Part shown: one piece after another, positions 17,439 through 26,640 of the stretch
Numbering within the stretch: position 1 is the stretch's first letter
How the letters are laid out: each line of letters opens with the position of its first letter
Source: Candidatus Peregrinibacteria bacterium
Lineage (GTDB): Bacteria; Patescibacteriota; Gracilibacteria; UBA1369; UBA12473
NCBI GenBank assembly: GCA_018659585.1
Contig: JABJMC010000005.1
Location: forward strand, 1 to 55,081
Direction of reading: 5' to 3'
DNA length: 55,081 nt
Translations under genes and position numbers: made by a program
Notes under the pieces: model-generated
The model's database searches: none
Seen by the model: only the letters and a program-made list of their open reading frames with translations
What the model was told of the DNA's origin: nothing

Positions 17439-19211
17439 ATGACACCATTTAGTGATCTTGGTCTGAATCCAATGATTCTGCAAGCTTTGGCAGAAATTGG
17501 ATTTGAAACCCCAACTCCCATTCAAGGGAAGGTTATCCCACATTTAATTAATTCAGAAAATGATTTGGTTGCTTTAGCGCAAACTGGCACCGGTAAAACC
17601 GCGGCTTTTTCTTTGCCTATTATTCATCAATTAGATGATTCTTCTGATCAGGTTCAAGCGTTAATTTTGTGCCCAACTCGAGAGCTTGCTATTCAAATTG
17701 CTAAAGATGTTGAGTCTTTTCTTAAATACTTACCTGGAACAGCGGTGTTATCTGTTTATGGAGGAGAAAGAGTTGATAAGCAAATTCGTGCTTTTAAAAA
17801 GAAACCAAAAATTGTAGTTGGGACTCCAGGAAGAACAAATGATCTAATAAGGAGAGGTGTTCTAAAAGTAAATCACTTAACTTGGCTTGTTTTGGATGAG
17901 GCGGATGAAATGTTAAATATGGGATTTAAGGAAGAATTAGACTCGATTTTGGAAACCACGCCGAACAGTAAACAGGTGCTACTTTTTTCAGCCACCATGA
18001 ACAAGGAAATACGGCGAATTGCTAATAATTATATGAAAAAGCCAGACGACATTACAGTTGGCGAAAAAAATAAAGGAGCTGATAATGTGCAACATTTCTA
18101 TTATGTAGTTCACGAAAGAGATCGGTATCAAACCTTGCGTCGAATTGCTGATGCAAATCCAGATATTCACGCGCTTGTTTTTTGTCGGACTCGAAGGGAA
18201 ACTCAACAAGTTGCCGATAAATTAATTCAAGACCACTATTCAGCCGAGGCTATTCACGGCGAGATTTCGCAGGACCAAAGAACGCACGTTATGAACCGGT
18301 TTCGTGACAAGAAAATTCAACTTTTAGTGGCCACTGATGTGGCGGCCCGTGGAATTGATGTGGCCAAACTAACTCATGTAATTAATTACAACATCCCCGA
18401 TAGATTAGATGCTTATGTTCATCGAAGTGGTCGAACTGGTCGTGCCAATAACAGTGGAATTTCGCTGGTGATTGTGAATATGCGCGAAAAATACAAAATT
18501 AGAATGTTGGAATCTAAAGTCGGCAAGTCTTTTGAACAAGCTCGCATTCCAAGTGGCGAAGATATTTGTGAAAAACAATTATTTAGCCTAGTAGACAAGG
18601 TTTGTAATATGGAGGTTAATGAAGCCCAAATTGGTAAATATATTGGTTTAATTAGTAAGAAATTCGAACATATGAGTCGGGATGAACTGATTAAAAAACT
18701 AATTTCTGAAGAATTTAATCGATTTTTAAATCACTACAAAGATTCCGCTGACCTAAATTCAAATGTGGGCTCCGAAAGGGCACCTCGCTACGACAAATCA
18801 CATGTTTTATTTGCGCGGTTTAACATTAATATTGGTAAGAGAATGGGGCTACACGTAAAAGAGCTTTTTAATTTTATAAACGAACAACGCGAGTTAAAGG
18901 GTGTAGAAATTGGAACTATTACTATCAAGGACAGCTACACTCTGCTTGAAGTAGATGAAAAATATAAAGATAAGGTTTTGGACTGTTTTGGGAGGGCTGA
19001 TATGAATGGAGTTAGTATGAAAATATCTTGTGAACAAACTGGGATTCGCTCTACACGTCAATCAAGCGGGAAAAGTGGGGCGGGGCGAAGAAAATCTGGA
19101 GGATATGGCGGACGAACTGGTGCCCCTTCAAGATATGGCCGGAGTAGTGGTAATGGAGGGAAAAAGCGCCACAGTGGCGGAGGCTCCCCTCGTCGAAAAA
19201 AACGCTACTAG
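17439..19211 (+). CDS. DEAD-box RNA helicase with DbpA-like RNA-binding domain
   Basis: 590 residues. All helicase motifs are present: Q motif (FETPTPIQGKVIP), I (AQTGTGKTAAF near 50), Ia (PTRELAIQ), II (VLDEADEML near 154), III (SATM), V (ATDVAARGIDV) and VI (HRSGRTGR near 328). Residues about 445-530 (VLFARFNINIGKRMGL to TLLEVDEKY) form a DbpA/CsdA-type RRM-like domain. The tail is an Arg/Gly/Ser-rich RNA-binding extension. Members remodel rRNA during 50S assembly, especially in the cold, or act in RNA decay. It stands 20 bp upstream of bipA/typA, probably in one transcription unit. No Shine-Dalgarno is visible. Confidence 0.95.
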   Translation: MTPFSDLGLNPMILQALAEIGFETPTPIQGKVIPHLINSENDLVALAQTGTGKTAAFSLPIIHQLDDSSDQVQALILCPTRELAIQIAKDVESFLKYLPGTAVLSVYGGERVDKQIRAFKKKPKIVVGTPGRTNDLIRRGVLKVNHLTWLVLDEADEMLNMGFKEELDSILETTPNSKQVLLFSATMNKEIRRIANNYMKKPDDITVGEKNKGADNVQHFYYVVHERDRYQTLRRIADANPDIHALVFCRTRRETQQVADKLIQDHYSAEAIHGEISQDQRTHVMNRFRDKKIQLLVATDVAARGIDVAKLTHVINYNIPDRLDAYVHRSGRTGRANNSGISLVIVNMREKYKIRMLESKVGKSFEQARIPSGEDICEKQLFSLVDKVCNMEVNEAQIGKYIGLISKKFEHMSRDELIKKLISEEFNRFLNHYKDSADLNSNVGSERAPRYDKSHVLFARFNINIGKRMGLHVKELFNFINEQRELKGVEIGTITIKDSYTLLEVDEKYKDKVLDCFGRADMNGVSMKISCEQTGIRSTRQSSGKSGAGRRKSGGYGGRTGAPSRYGRSSGNGGKKRHSGGGSPRRKKRY

Positions 19212-19231
19212 TATTATAAAAACTTACTTAT

Positions 19232-21046
19232 ATGGACTTATATAATGTTGCTATTGTTGCGCATGTGGATCATGGAAAAACCACGCTGGTTGATGCTCTT
19301 TTGAAAGCGAGTGATAGTTTTGATTCTCATAAAGGCTTAGCGGAACGAGCTATGGACAGTAATGATCAAGAAAAAGAGCGTGGAATTACGATTTATGCCA
19401 AGAATGCTGCTATTACACACCAGGGTAAAAAACTAAATATTGTGGACACCCCCGGGCATGCTGATTTTGGATCCGAGGTGGAACGCGTATTACGAACCGT
19501 GGATGCCGTGATTTTGGTGGTGGATGCCTTTGAAGGACCAATGCCTCAAACCAAATTTGTACTAAAAAAATCATTAGAACTTGGTCACAAAGTCCTGGTT
19601 GTAATCAATAAAATCGATAAGCCAATGGCGAGGCCAGACACTGTGGTGGACTTAACTTTTGATCTGTTTTCAAATTTGGGAGCCACGGATGAGCAGCTGG
19701 ATTTTCCTTATATTTATGCTAATGCCAAGGCCGGCATTGCTATCCAAGAGCTAGATGATGAGCAAAAGGATATTACGCCGTTGATTGATTTTATTCTTGA
19801 ACACGTTGCGCCGGCTGAGAGTAATACCGAGGCATCATTCCGAATGCAGCCAGCCACTCTTAAATATGATAATTTTTTGGGAAGAATTGCGATTGGAAGA
19901 GTTTATGAAGGAGTTTTGAAATCAAACCAAGCGGTTACGATTATTAAATCAGATGGCTCCAAGTACACAGCCAAAGTATCAAAGATTTTTTCTTTTGAAG
20001 GAATGAATCGCTATGAAGTTCAAGAGGCTCAGGCCGGAGATATGGTGGCAATAGCTGGTTTACCGGAAATTTATGTTGGGGAAACAATTACTAGTGATGA
20101 GGAGGCCGAGGCTCTACCCGCTATTAAAGTTGACCCACCAGCCCTAGCGATTGAGTTTATGGTGAATGACTCCCCTTTTGCCGGGCGCGAGGGGCAATAT
20201 GTAACGAGCAGACATTTAAAAGATCGTTTAGAAAAGGAACTCGAAACAAATGTTGGCTTAAAAATCGAAATTCAAAAAGGTTGTGATGGGGTCAAGGTTT
20301 ATGGCCGTGGTGAAATGCACATTGCGGTTTTAATTGAAACCATGCGCCGTGAAGGATTTGAATTACAAATTTCACAGCCAGAAGTGATTATGCAAGAAAT
20401 CGATGGACAAAAACATGAACCAATTGAGATGGCGGTAGTGAATGTCCCAGACGAAATGGCTGGTTCAATCATCGAAGCCCTGGGTCGTCGCAAAGGAATT
20501 ATGAAAAATATGAAGTCGGAAAATGGTAATACTATGCTGGAATTTGAGGTCCCAACTCGCGGACTTTTGGGATTCCGCTCTAATTTCTTACTTTTGACAC
20601 GCGGTGAAGGCACTCTTTATCATTCATTTGATCGTTTTGCTCCTCATGTTGGAAAGATTGAAAAACGCACGGTTGGATCTATGGTTTCTAGTGTTACTGG
20701 TGCTACCATGGCTTTTTCACTTTGGAAATTACAGGAGCGAGGACCTTTATTTATTGGACCAGCAACCGAAATCTATGAAGGCATGATTATTGGCGAACAT
20801 AACCAAGGAACTGATTTAGCAGTAAATCCGACTAAGAACAAAAAGCTGACTAATGTGCGCTCTTCCGGAGCTGACGAGGCTTTAACTTTGACGCCGATTA
20901 TTCCGGTTACTCTAGAAATGGCGATTGAATACATAAAAGATGATGAATATGCGGAAATTACGCCTAAGAAGGTTCGCTTACGTAAAAAACTACTAAAAGA
21001 ACATGATCGGAAAAGAGCCAAGGTTAAACAAGCTGAAAATTTATAA
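19232..21046 (+). CDS. typA: Translational GTPase BipA/TypA
   Basis: 604 residues, full length. G1 AHVDHGKTT (10-18), G2 in EKERGIT, G3 DTPGHADF (near 72), G4 NKID and a G5 region are present, followed by EF-G-like domains III and V and the BipA-specific C-terminal region ([20 protein letters not shown]). BipA binds 70S ribosomes and supports 50S assembly, stress responses and growth at low temperature in model bacteria. It follows the DEAD-box helicase by 20 bp, which suggests co-expression of two ribosome-assembly factors. The stop overlaps the convergent LOG-family gene by 23 bp. Confidence 0.97.
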   Translation: MDLYNVAIVAHVDHGKTTLVDALLKASDSFDSHKGLAERAMDSNDQEKERGITIYAKNAAITHQGKKLNIVDTPGHADFGSEVERVLRTVDAVILVVDAFEGPMPQTKFVLKKSLELGHKVLVVINKIDKPMARPDTVVDLTFDLFSNLGATDEQLDFPYIYANAKAGIAIQELDDEQKDITPLIDFILEHVAPAESNTEASFRMQPATLKYDNFLGRIAIGRVYEGVLKSNQAVTIIKSDGSKYTAKVSKIFSFEGMNRYEVQEAQAGDMVAIAGLPEIYVGETITSDEEAEALPAIKVDPPALAIEFMVNDSPFAGREGQYVTSRHLKDRLEKELETNVGLKIEIQKGCDGVKVYGRGEMHIAVLIETMRREGFELQISQPEVIMQEIDGQKHEPIEMAVVNVPDEMAGSIIEALGRRKGIMKNMKSENGNTMLEFEVPTRGLLGFRSNFLLLTRGEGTLYHSFDRFAPHVGKIEKRTVGSMVSSVTGATMAFSLWKLQERGPLFIGPATEIYEGMIIGEHNQGTDLAVNPTKNKKLTNVRSSGADEALTLTPIIPVTLEMAIEYIKDDEYAEITPKKVRLRKKLLKEHDRKRAKVKQAENL

Positions 21047-22148
21047 CATCGTCTAGGGATAATTTAGATTTCACTCTTCCTTGTTCCCAGAATCCCCGGA
21101 GCACTTTTACTAAAGGGCTATGCAAAGATCGGGCAATTTTTATTTGAGCTGCCCCGTTTTCCCTAACATACTCGGGGTTTAAAAAGGTTTGAACCACATA
21201 AAAGGCTAAGTGGCTCAATTCACTAAAAGTTCTACTAGGCACATCTCGCGGATCTCTTAAGTCTATGGATTTTATAAAGGCGGGATTAAGTTGAGAGGGC
21301 CTAAAAGCCTGTTCTGGCAAAGCTATATCTCTGTTCCAAAAACCATTTGAATCTCCTTTTAGTTTTTTTAACACAGACAAGGGCTCATAGTTTGTTCCTT
21401 GCTGCAAAATTATCTTTCTAGAAAGAGCTTCGGGCCCAGCAATCGCCTCAAAAAGACGCATAAGATCCATCATTGGAGTGTCGTTGCCTGTGTGTGGCTC
21501 AGAAAAAATAATCGGCCAATCCATTTCTTTATTACGTTCATCTAGTACAGTGGCTGCTTCGACAGCCTCTTCCTGTAATGAGCCAACTCCTCCCCGCAAA
21601 TTAACTACCCCCATTGCCAATCTAAGTAAGAATTCTAAACGCCGGGGCATTAATTTAACAACTCCTAGGCGATGGTTATGAGGTCCAGGGATCTCTATTT
21701 TTACTAAAGGCTCCATGGTTACACCAAAATTTGTAGCTCCACCATTTATTGCTTGTTCTGTTCCTTCGTGTGCAGCCGCCATGGCGCCTGGCCCTGATCC
21801 AGTACTAGCTGTCATTTCACCCAAAAGGGCGGCTATTTCTCCAGCGACATTTAAGCAGTGTTGATATTCAATTCCGTTTACTCCACCAGGTAGGCGTCCG
21901 CCACCCATAAAAGTTACGGAAGGAGTTGTGGGGAGCATATTTAACCTATCAGCTAAAATTCTTAAAAAATCTCCTGATAAAACTGGGCCACCACCATTTC
22001 CTAAGAGTTCTTCATGGACAAGCAAAGAAGTTTGGTACATATCAGCAAAAGGATGACCACCCTGTAGCCGAAGTGTCTCCGGAGTGTCAGGTGATAATAT
22101 TTCAGCGGGACCCATCTCCCAGTAGTTATCAGGGGCTTTGTTTACCAA
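21024..22148 (-). CDS. LOG-family Rossmann-fold protein (nucleotide phosphoribohydrolase-like)
   Basis: 374 residues as opened by TTG 22148. The two LOG-family motifs are visible: GSGPGAMAAAHEG (PGxMxAxxxG, near 118-130) and LRGGVGSLQEE (GGxGTxxE type, near 185-195). These build the active site of nucleoside-5'-monophosphate phosphoribohydrolases such as LOG and PpnN. The N-terminal 70 and C-terminal about 120 residues are extra compared with short LOG proteins, giving a length between LOG and PpnN. The start is uncertain: TTG 22148 is the first start codon in the frame, and ATG 22115 (MGPAEIL) is a sound alternative. Base release from nucleotides is the inferred activity. Confidence 0.8.
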   Translation of the reverse strand: MVNKAPDNYWEMGPAEILSPDTPETLRLQGGHPFADMYQTSLLVHEELLGNGGGPVLSGDFLRILADRLNMLPTTPSVTFMGGGRLPGGVNGIEYQHCLNVAGEIAALLGEMTASTGSGPGAMAAAHEGTEQAINGGATNFGVTMEPLVKIEIPGPHNHRLGVVKLMPRRLEFLLRLAMGVVNLRGGVGSLQEEAVEAATVLDERNKEMDWPIIFSEPHTGNDTPMMDLMRLFEAIAGPEALSRKIILQQGTNYEPLSVLKKLKGDSNGFWNRDIALPEQAFRPSQLNPAFIKSIDLRDPRDVPSRTFSELSHLAFYVVQTFLNPEYVRENGAAQIKIARSLHSPLVKVLRGFWEQGRVKSKLSLDDVINFQLV

Positions 22149-22252
22149 ATTATGAAGTTATTTTGATTTCTTGAGTGCGAATAATTTACTCATTAAATAC
22201 TATCCTGTCAAACCTTCCAAAATTGATGTTGAAATAGACAAACTCATTACTA

Positions 22253-22281
22253 TTGACTAATTGGAAATAATAAGCTTTAAT
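22253..22281 (+). promoter_or_regulatory. Promoter of the gene at 22305
   Basis: TTGACT at 22253-22258, a 17-bp spacer and TTTAAT at 22276-22281. The start near 22288 leaves a 17-nt leader without a Shine-Dalgarno sequence. Confidence 0.6.
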
Positions 22282-22304
22282 ATCGACTCAAAAAAAACCA
22301 CAAT

Positions 22305-23138
22305 ATGCTAAGCCCAAATCACCCAGTATCAGAAATCGCCAAAGGTCTTCTTGATGTGCCGTTTAATGATTTTGAGATGTTTCATAACCCGGAAGGTACT
22401 GGAACTGTGGAACGTGGAGGATCATGTATTTTTTTGACTAACGAGTTTTTACGTCGGTTGCCCGATGATCAAAAAGCAATGATTGTAGCCGCTGTTTCTC
22501 AGGTTCACTACGCTACTGTTCTGGAGATTGAGGGGCAGGAGTATTTTTATGACCCATTTTTAAGGATGGAGCAGCCTGTTCCTTTACCTCAAGCTAAAGG
22601 AGAATTAGTAGAATTCCCTGGTAATCCTCAAGATATTGTAAAAAAGATAGGGTGGAGATTGGTCCGTACTTCCAAAAGAGGAAAACAAAAACTTGAGACG
22701 CACGTCCTGAGAAAAATTAATGGTTCTAATACTGATGCGCTTGCACATATTTATAGAGCCCCTCTTCGTGAAACTACTCCAATGAAGGAATCGGATTTAA
22801 CTTATGAAAGGAAGGGCATGATGGATATAGAAGTTTTTGAAGATATTAATGGTGTTTTACGATCCTTTTCGTTTAGATATCGATTCGCGTATGATCATGT
22901 TCCTATGTCTGCCTATAGTTCGGGAGGGAATGCTGGGCATAGTGATTATATAGGCGCGACTCCTGGAATGAACTATGGGAAAGTGGATTTCGTTGTTAAT
23001 TTAGCCCCAATCTTGGGACGTCTAAAAATGGGATATAAAGAATTTATGGAATATGTTGAACATGCTGCCGAAACAAGGCGCCGTCTTAGAGAGATTCGGT
23101 TTACGAAGGACCGGCTTACCCCACCGGAATGGCTTTAG
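22305..23138 (+). CDS. Putative Cys-His-Asp triad protein (NAT/transglutaminase-like fold)
   Basis: 277 residues. Cys41 in RGGSCIFLTN, His68 in SQVHYATVL and Asp83 in YFYDPFL are arranged as in arylamine N-acetyltransferases, where RGGxC, a THxxL-like strand and a D near a glycine follow in order. The His-Asp distance of 15 equals that of classical NAT. The fold is probably the papain-like/transglutaminase-like one. The C-terminal half (about 130-277) is unlike NAT and unrecognised. The protein at 12624-13421 has the same triad spacing. No signal peptide is seen. It could transfer acyl groups or cleave or modify peptides; the substrate is unknown. Confidence 0.6.
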   Translation: MLSPNHPVSEIAKGLLDVPFNDFEMFHNPEGTGTVERGGSCIFLTNEFLRRLPDDQKAMIVAAVSQVHYATVLEIEGQEYFYDPFLRMEQPVPLPQAKGELVEFPGNPQDIVKKIGWRLVRTSKRGKQKLETHVLRKINGSNTDALAHIYRAPLRETTPMKESDLTYERKGMMDIEVFEDINGVLRSFSFRYRFAYDHVPMSAYSSGGNAGHSDYIGATPGMNYGKVDFVVNLAPILGRLKMGYKEFMEYVEHAAETRRRLREIRFTKDRLTPPEWL

Positions 23139-23143
23139 GATGG

Positions 23144-23572
23144 CTATAATAAATAATCGCCACAATCCTGGTTTACTTCATATCCCTCTGCTTCCCAGGT
23201 ACTAATTCCACCATCTAATTCAAGGAGATTGCTAAATCCTGCCTCTCGCATTTGAGTTACGGCATCGGCACTTCTTCGGCCGCTTCTACAGTAAATTAAG
23301 TAAGAACCTTCTTTGTCTAGCAACTCTATTTGAGTAACAAAATCGACAGATTGGAAATCAATATTTTGGGCTGAAGCCAAGCAGCCAGCCGCGAATTCCT
23401 CTGGGGTACGCACATCAAGAACTTGTAAGTCGGAAATGCTCCCTTCTTCTAGAATTTGATTTGTTTCACTTGGTGTTTTTAAATAATCATCCGTCGCAAG
23501 TTCGGAGGGAGTACAAGCAACTAAAACTAATAGGACTAACACTAAGGTTAGAGATAATTTGAGGTTTTTCAT
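23144..23572 (-). CDS. Rhodanese-domain lipoprotein
   Basis: 142 residues from ATG 23572. The longer frame opened at 23656 would bury the signal sequence. The N-terminus MKNLKLSLTLVLVLLVLVAC ends in a lipobox (LVAC), so the protein should be lipid-anchored on the outer face of the membrane. Residues about 45-135 form a single rhodanese domain: LDVRTPEEFAAGCL, then the active-site loop YCRSGRRS with the catalytic Cys, and DGGISTWEAEGY. Such domains move sulfane sulfur or act in redox or thiol handling outside the cytoplasm. It sits close to the left end of the accessory region. Confidence 0.9.
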   Translation of the reverse strand: MKNLKLSLTLVLVLLVLVACTPSELATDDYLKTPSETNQILEEGSISDLQVLDVRTPEEFAAGCLASAQNIDFQSVDFVTQIELLDKEGSYLIYCRSGRRSADAVTQMREAGFSNLLELDGGISTWEAEGYEVNQDCGDYLL

Positions 23573-23716
23573 AAATGAGTTTTTAAAAGTGGCTGGCCAG
23601 TCGGGTCTAGTACCCTTTTGGCTGCATTTATCGTACCGGAACTTGCCTTGGGACACAATTGTAGCGTCTCAGGTGAAATGGGACATTTGGTGCAGTATAA
23701 AAAAGGGAAGAATAAA

Positions 23717-24049
23717 CTAATTAAGTTCAAATCCAATTTTTGTCTCAGGCGTTACAATGGAAAAATATGACAAAACAGAGTCTAAGTTAATTAACAAAAT
23801 TTCCCTAGAAACATATCTCTCCTTTGAGTAATGAGTCTCTCCAGTGGCATAATTCCCCCCATCTATAATTCTTTCCTTTTGGCTTTCTAAAATTTTAAAT
23901 TCTTCGACATCAAAACCCAGCTGTATTAATCGATCCAATTCCGCGTTAAACATATCTGCATACTTTTCTTCAACTCTCCCCGAGGGCAAGTGTTTCTTTA
24001 AAGATGCTAATTTTACGTAAGCTTTTTTTAATTCACCTTGATTATTCAT
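23717..24049 (-). CDS. Small protein of unknown function, mobile-element type
   Basis: 110 residues, soluble, with no known catalytic motif. The pattern (LKKAYVKLASLKKHLPSGRV, VEEKYADMFNAELDRLI, and a C-terminal SREILLINLDSVLSYF) is one I associate with small hypothetical proteins in integrated elements and defence islands of diverse bacteria. That association is from memory only. It opens the accessory region after the rhodanese gene. The leader has no Shine-Dalgarno. Confidence 0.65.
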   Translation of the reverse strand: MNNQGELKKAYVKLASLKKHLPSGRVEEKYADMFNAELDRLIQLGFDVEEFKILESQKERIIDGGNYATGETHYSKERYVSREILLINLDSVLSYFSIVTPETKIGFELN

Positions 24050-24100
24050 ACGTCTTACAGATTAAATTTTCTAAAATGGGAACATAAGATTTTTCACCTT

Positions 24101-24214
24101 TTAGTTAGGTGTGGATCGGCGATGCTCTCTAACGAGAACTCGCTTTCCATCTGAAAGCTTTCGATAGTGTTTGTGAACTTCCACTATCTTTTTGCCTTTT
24201 TTGGTTTTAGCCAT
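24101..24214 (-). CDS. Very small basic protein (37 aa)
   Basis: ATG 24214 to TAA 24101. The product begins MAKTKKGKKIVEVHKHYRKL and continues SDGKRVLVREHRRSTPN. The arrangement 'V..H.RKL.DG.RV.V..H.R' recalls short basic proteins near phage and mobile-element genes, where this unit often occurs once or in tandem. The sequence is well formed for a real small protein (no rare residues, high Lys/Arg) and lies next to another small gene on the same strand. It could bind nucleic acid. It is too short for confident assignment. Confidence 0.5.
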   Translation of the reverse strand: MAKTKKGKKIVEVHKHYRKLSDGKRVLVREHRRSTPN

Positions 24215-24268
24215 CTAAGACGGGTTAAAGAATAAATACAGGCGTAGGTTTAGTGCGCCCATGCTTAC

Positions 24269-24289
24269 CAATTACTTCATGAGTAATTG
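24269..24289. repeat. Inverted repeat, possible operator
   Basis: CAATTAC (24269-24275) and GTAATTG (24283-24289) form a perfect 7-bp dyad around TTCATGA, in the gap between divergent element genes. It could be a dimeric-repressor site or the stem of a small hairpin. Nothing else identifies it. Confidence 0.35.
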
Positions 24290-24374
24290 ACATGCCAGGC
24301 GACTAAACGCTAGCTGCTAATTCTGCCCGCCCTTTTGGGACAAACCTTACTTATGCCCCCATTTCAAATAACTT

Positions 24375-24401
24375 TTAGCACTCCTTAGTGTAAAGTGCTA
24401 A
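24375..24401 (+). promoter_or_regulatory. CIRCE-like operator (HrcA site)
   Basis: TTAGCACTC (24375-24383), nine bases, then AAGTGCTAA (24393-24401). The CIRCE consensus is TTAGCACTC-N9-GAGTGCTAA, so 17 of 18 defined bases match and the spacing is exact. CIRCE binds the heat-shock repressor HrcA and normally sits before groESL or hrcA-dnaK. Here it lies 42 bp before an unknown gene of the accessory region. Confidence 0.7.
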
Positions 24402-24442
24402 ACTGGAATGGTCAAGAAAGAACTACATTTTAAAATAGAATT

Positions 24443-25249
24443 ATGACAATTAATTTCACAAAATCTGAAGCCCTCGAAATTCTTGAGGGAAAGCGAAATT
24501 TAATCACTACTTATCGGTTCCCTGACGATCTAACAGATGATCCGCGCGATCTTTCGGATTTTAATCTCTTGGTTCGTGACTATTTCAATACCTTATGCGC
24601 TTACCTTGAAACACCATTGCTTAAATCGCTGGGTATTCAAAAAAAACTTAGAACTGAAAATCCCGCTATGTATTGGATTGAGCAATTTATCAAAATTATG
24701 ACTACGAGTTCACAAAATAAACTCAAATTTACTGGGACAAAAGAATTTGAATTCATTCGTCGAGGTCGGGAGAGGATACTAGTTCACGGATTTCAAAACT
24801 TAAAGGATTATTCTCAGGAAACCAAGCTTCGTGTCTCCCAACTTCAAAATCTTTTTTGCCAATTTGTAAAACTTAACGCGATTGAAGACTTAAATTTGGT
24901 AATTAGCAAAAAAACGCCACAGGCCTTAATTCGAGTAAACCTCGAAAAATGTGAATTGCATTATAAAAACTCCCCCATACAGTCCTTAACGCCCAAAAAG
25001 CTTCCACACGACATATTCAGACTTGCCTTTGACGAAAACCGTAACCGTCATGAATTCAAACTCTCTGAGTTAAACAAAATTGGCTATAGCAACGACGATG
25101 TAAAAGAAGGAATTGATAACTTTAATAAATTTCTAAAAAGAAAACTAAAAAGGATAGACACTCAATTACCTAATGATTTTTCTAAAGAACCACTGATTAG
25201 TTCTCCTTCTTCCACAATCAAAATTTCTAGGGTTTTCTTTAAAAATTAA
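24443..25249 (+). CDS. Unknown protein, first gene of the phage-like block
   Basis: 268 residues, no family recognised. The sequence is soluble and helical. The C-terminal about 80 residues (LPHDIFRLAFDENRNRHEF to FNKFLKRKLKR) resemble a winged-helix domain of the response-regulator type seen in some CPR hypothetical proteins, so DNA binding is possible. TAAAAT at 24431-24436 ends six bases before the ATG, and a CIRCE-like site lies upstream; together they suggest a leaderless, heat-responsive transcript. The gene precedes the ParB-methyltransferase gene by 116 bp on the same strand. Confidence 0.6.
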   Translation: MTINFTKSEALEILEGKRNLITTYRFPDDLTDDPRDLSDFNLLVRDYFNTLCAYLETPLLKSLGIQKKLRTENPAMYWIEQFIKIMTTSSQNKLKFTGTKEFEFIRRGRERILVHGFQNLKDYSQETKLRVSQLQNLFCQFVKLNAIEDLNLVISKKTPQALIRVNLEKCELHYKNSPIQSLTPKKLPHDIFRLAFDENRNRHEFKLSELNKIGYSNDDVKEGIDNFNKFLKRKLKRIDTQLPNDFSKEPLISSPSSTIKISRVFFKN

Positions 25250-25365
25250 CAGGTTATTCACCGCTTTAACTTTTAAATAACCGTACATTTAACGGTCACT
25301 ACTCTTTATGCTTGCCCTGCAAGCGCGGTTTTGGCGTACGCAAATTCATTTCTAACCCATTAATC

Positions 25366-26640
25366 ATGGAACAAGCCCTAAAGATTTTACAAGTCCCCAT
25401 CAAATCCCTTAACCCCGCCCCCTACAACCCCCGTACGTGGAGTCAAAAGGCCATCGATGACCTCACGGAGAGTATCAAAAGGTTCGGCTTTGTAGACGCA
25501 ATCCTTGTGAATAAAGCCTCTGGCCGCGAAAACGTTGTCATTGGTGGGCATTTTAGATTGAGTGTAGCGAAAAAACTAGGCTACAAAGAAGTCCCCGTCG
25601 TCTACTTAGACATTCCGGACAAAGCTAAGGAACGAGAGCTAAATCTTCGCCTCAACCGCAACACTGGAGATTGGGATCTAGAACTTCTTAAACAATTCGA
25701 CACTAATATTCTTTTAGATGTTGGTTTTGATGACTCTGATCTCGAATCCATTTGGAACGATGTTCTTGAAACCGAAGATGACGACTTCGATCTCGAAAAA
25801 GAAGCCACTGCCCTTAAAGAACCATTCGTGCAGCCGGGAGATCTATATCAACTTGGGCCACACAAGCTCTTATGCGGTGACGCCACCAACCCCGAAGATG
25901 TGGAGAGGCTTATGGATGGCCAGAAAGTGCCAATGATATACATGGATCCTCCGTTTAACATCGGTCTCAGTTATAACCACGGCATTGGCACTAAGAGCAA
26001 GTATGGCGGAACCGCAGTCAAAGACAATAAATCTACGCCAAAATACCGAGAATTTTTAAGAAAGTCCCTGCAAAACGCCTTGGATGCATCAACTGAGGAC
26101 ACTCATTGCTTCTGTTGGTCAGACGAGCGTTATATCGGCCTTATCCAAAGCCTGTACGAAGAGCTAGGCGTAACTAACCAACGTGTCTGCCTTTGGCTTA
26201 AGAACAACGCCATGGCCACGCCTCAATACGCGTTCAACAAGGTCTATGAACCTTGCATTTACGGCGTTCGCGGTAATCCTTATCTTTCCGAACAACACAC
26301 CAAATTTAACGAAGTTTTCAACAAGGAAATTGGCACGGGCAACCGTCTGCAGGATGACATTCTAGATTTATTTAACATCTGGCTGGTTAAGAGGCTCCCC
26401 TTCAACGAATACCAACATCCCACGCAAAAACCACCCACTCTCCACGAAAAAGCTCTTCGTCGCTGCACCAAAATCGGTGACATTGTTTTGGATTTGTTCG
26501 GCGGTAGCGGTTCCACGCTGATCGCCTGCGAACAACTTAAACGCACCTGCTACATGATGGAAATTTGCCCAACTTTTAGTTCTTTAATCATTACTCGTTA
26601 TGAACAACTCACCGGCCATAAAGCCAAAAAACTCAATTAA
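25366..26640 (+). CDS. ParB-like domain / DNA methyltransferase fusion
   Basis: 424 residues from ATG 25366. Residues about 1-110 are a ParB/Srx-type domain (PAPYNPRTWSQKAIDDL, VVIGGHFRLSVAKKLGY, LNLRLNRNTGDWD). Residues about 150-420 are a beta-class DNA amino-methyltransferase: motif IV MDPPFNIG, then the C-terminal SAM-binding motif LDLFGGSGSTLIACEQ. This pairing is typical of phage-encoded modification enzymes found beside terminase genes. It should methylate adenine N6 or cytosine N4 in an unknown sequence. The end overlaps the next methyltransferase gene by 41 bp in another frame. Confidence 0.92.
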   Translation: MEQALKILQVPIKSLNPAPYNPRTWSQKAIDDLTESIKRFGFVDAILVNKASGRENVVIGGHFRLSVAKKLGYKEVPVVYLDIPDKAKERELNLRLNRNTGDWDLELLKQFDTNILLDVGFDDSDLESIWNDVLETEDDDFDLEKEATALKEPFVQPGDLYQLGPHKLLCGDATNPEDVERLMDGQKVPMIYMDPPFNIGLSYNHGIGTKSKYGGTAVKDNKSTPKYREFLRKSLQNALDASTEDTHCFCWSDERYIGLIQSLYEELGVTNQRVCLWLKNNAMATPQYAFNKVYEPCIYGVRGNPYLSEQHTKFNEVFNKEIGTGNRLQDDILDLFNIWLVKRLPFNEYQHPTQKPPTLHEKALRRCTKIGDIVLDLFGGSGSTLIACEQLKRTCYMMEICPTFSSLIITRYEQLTGHKAKKLN

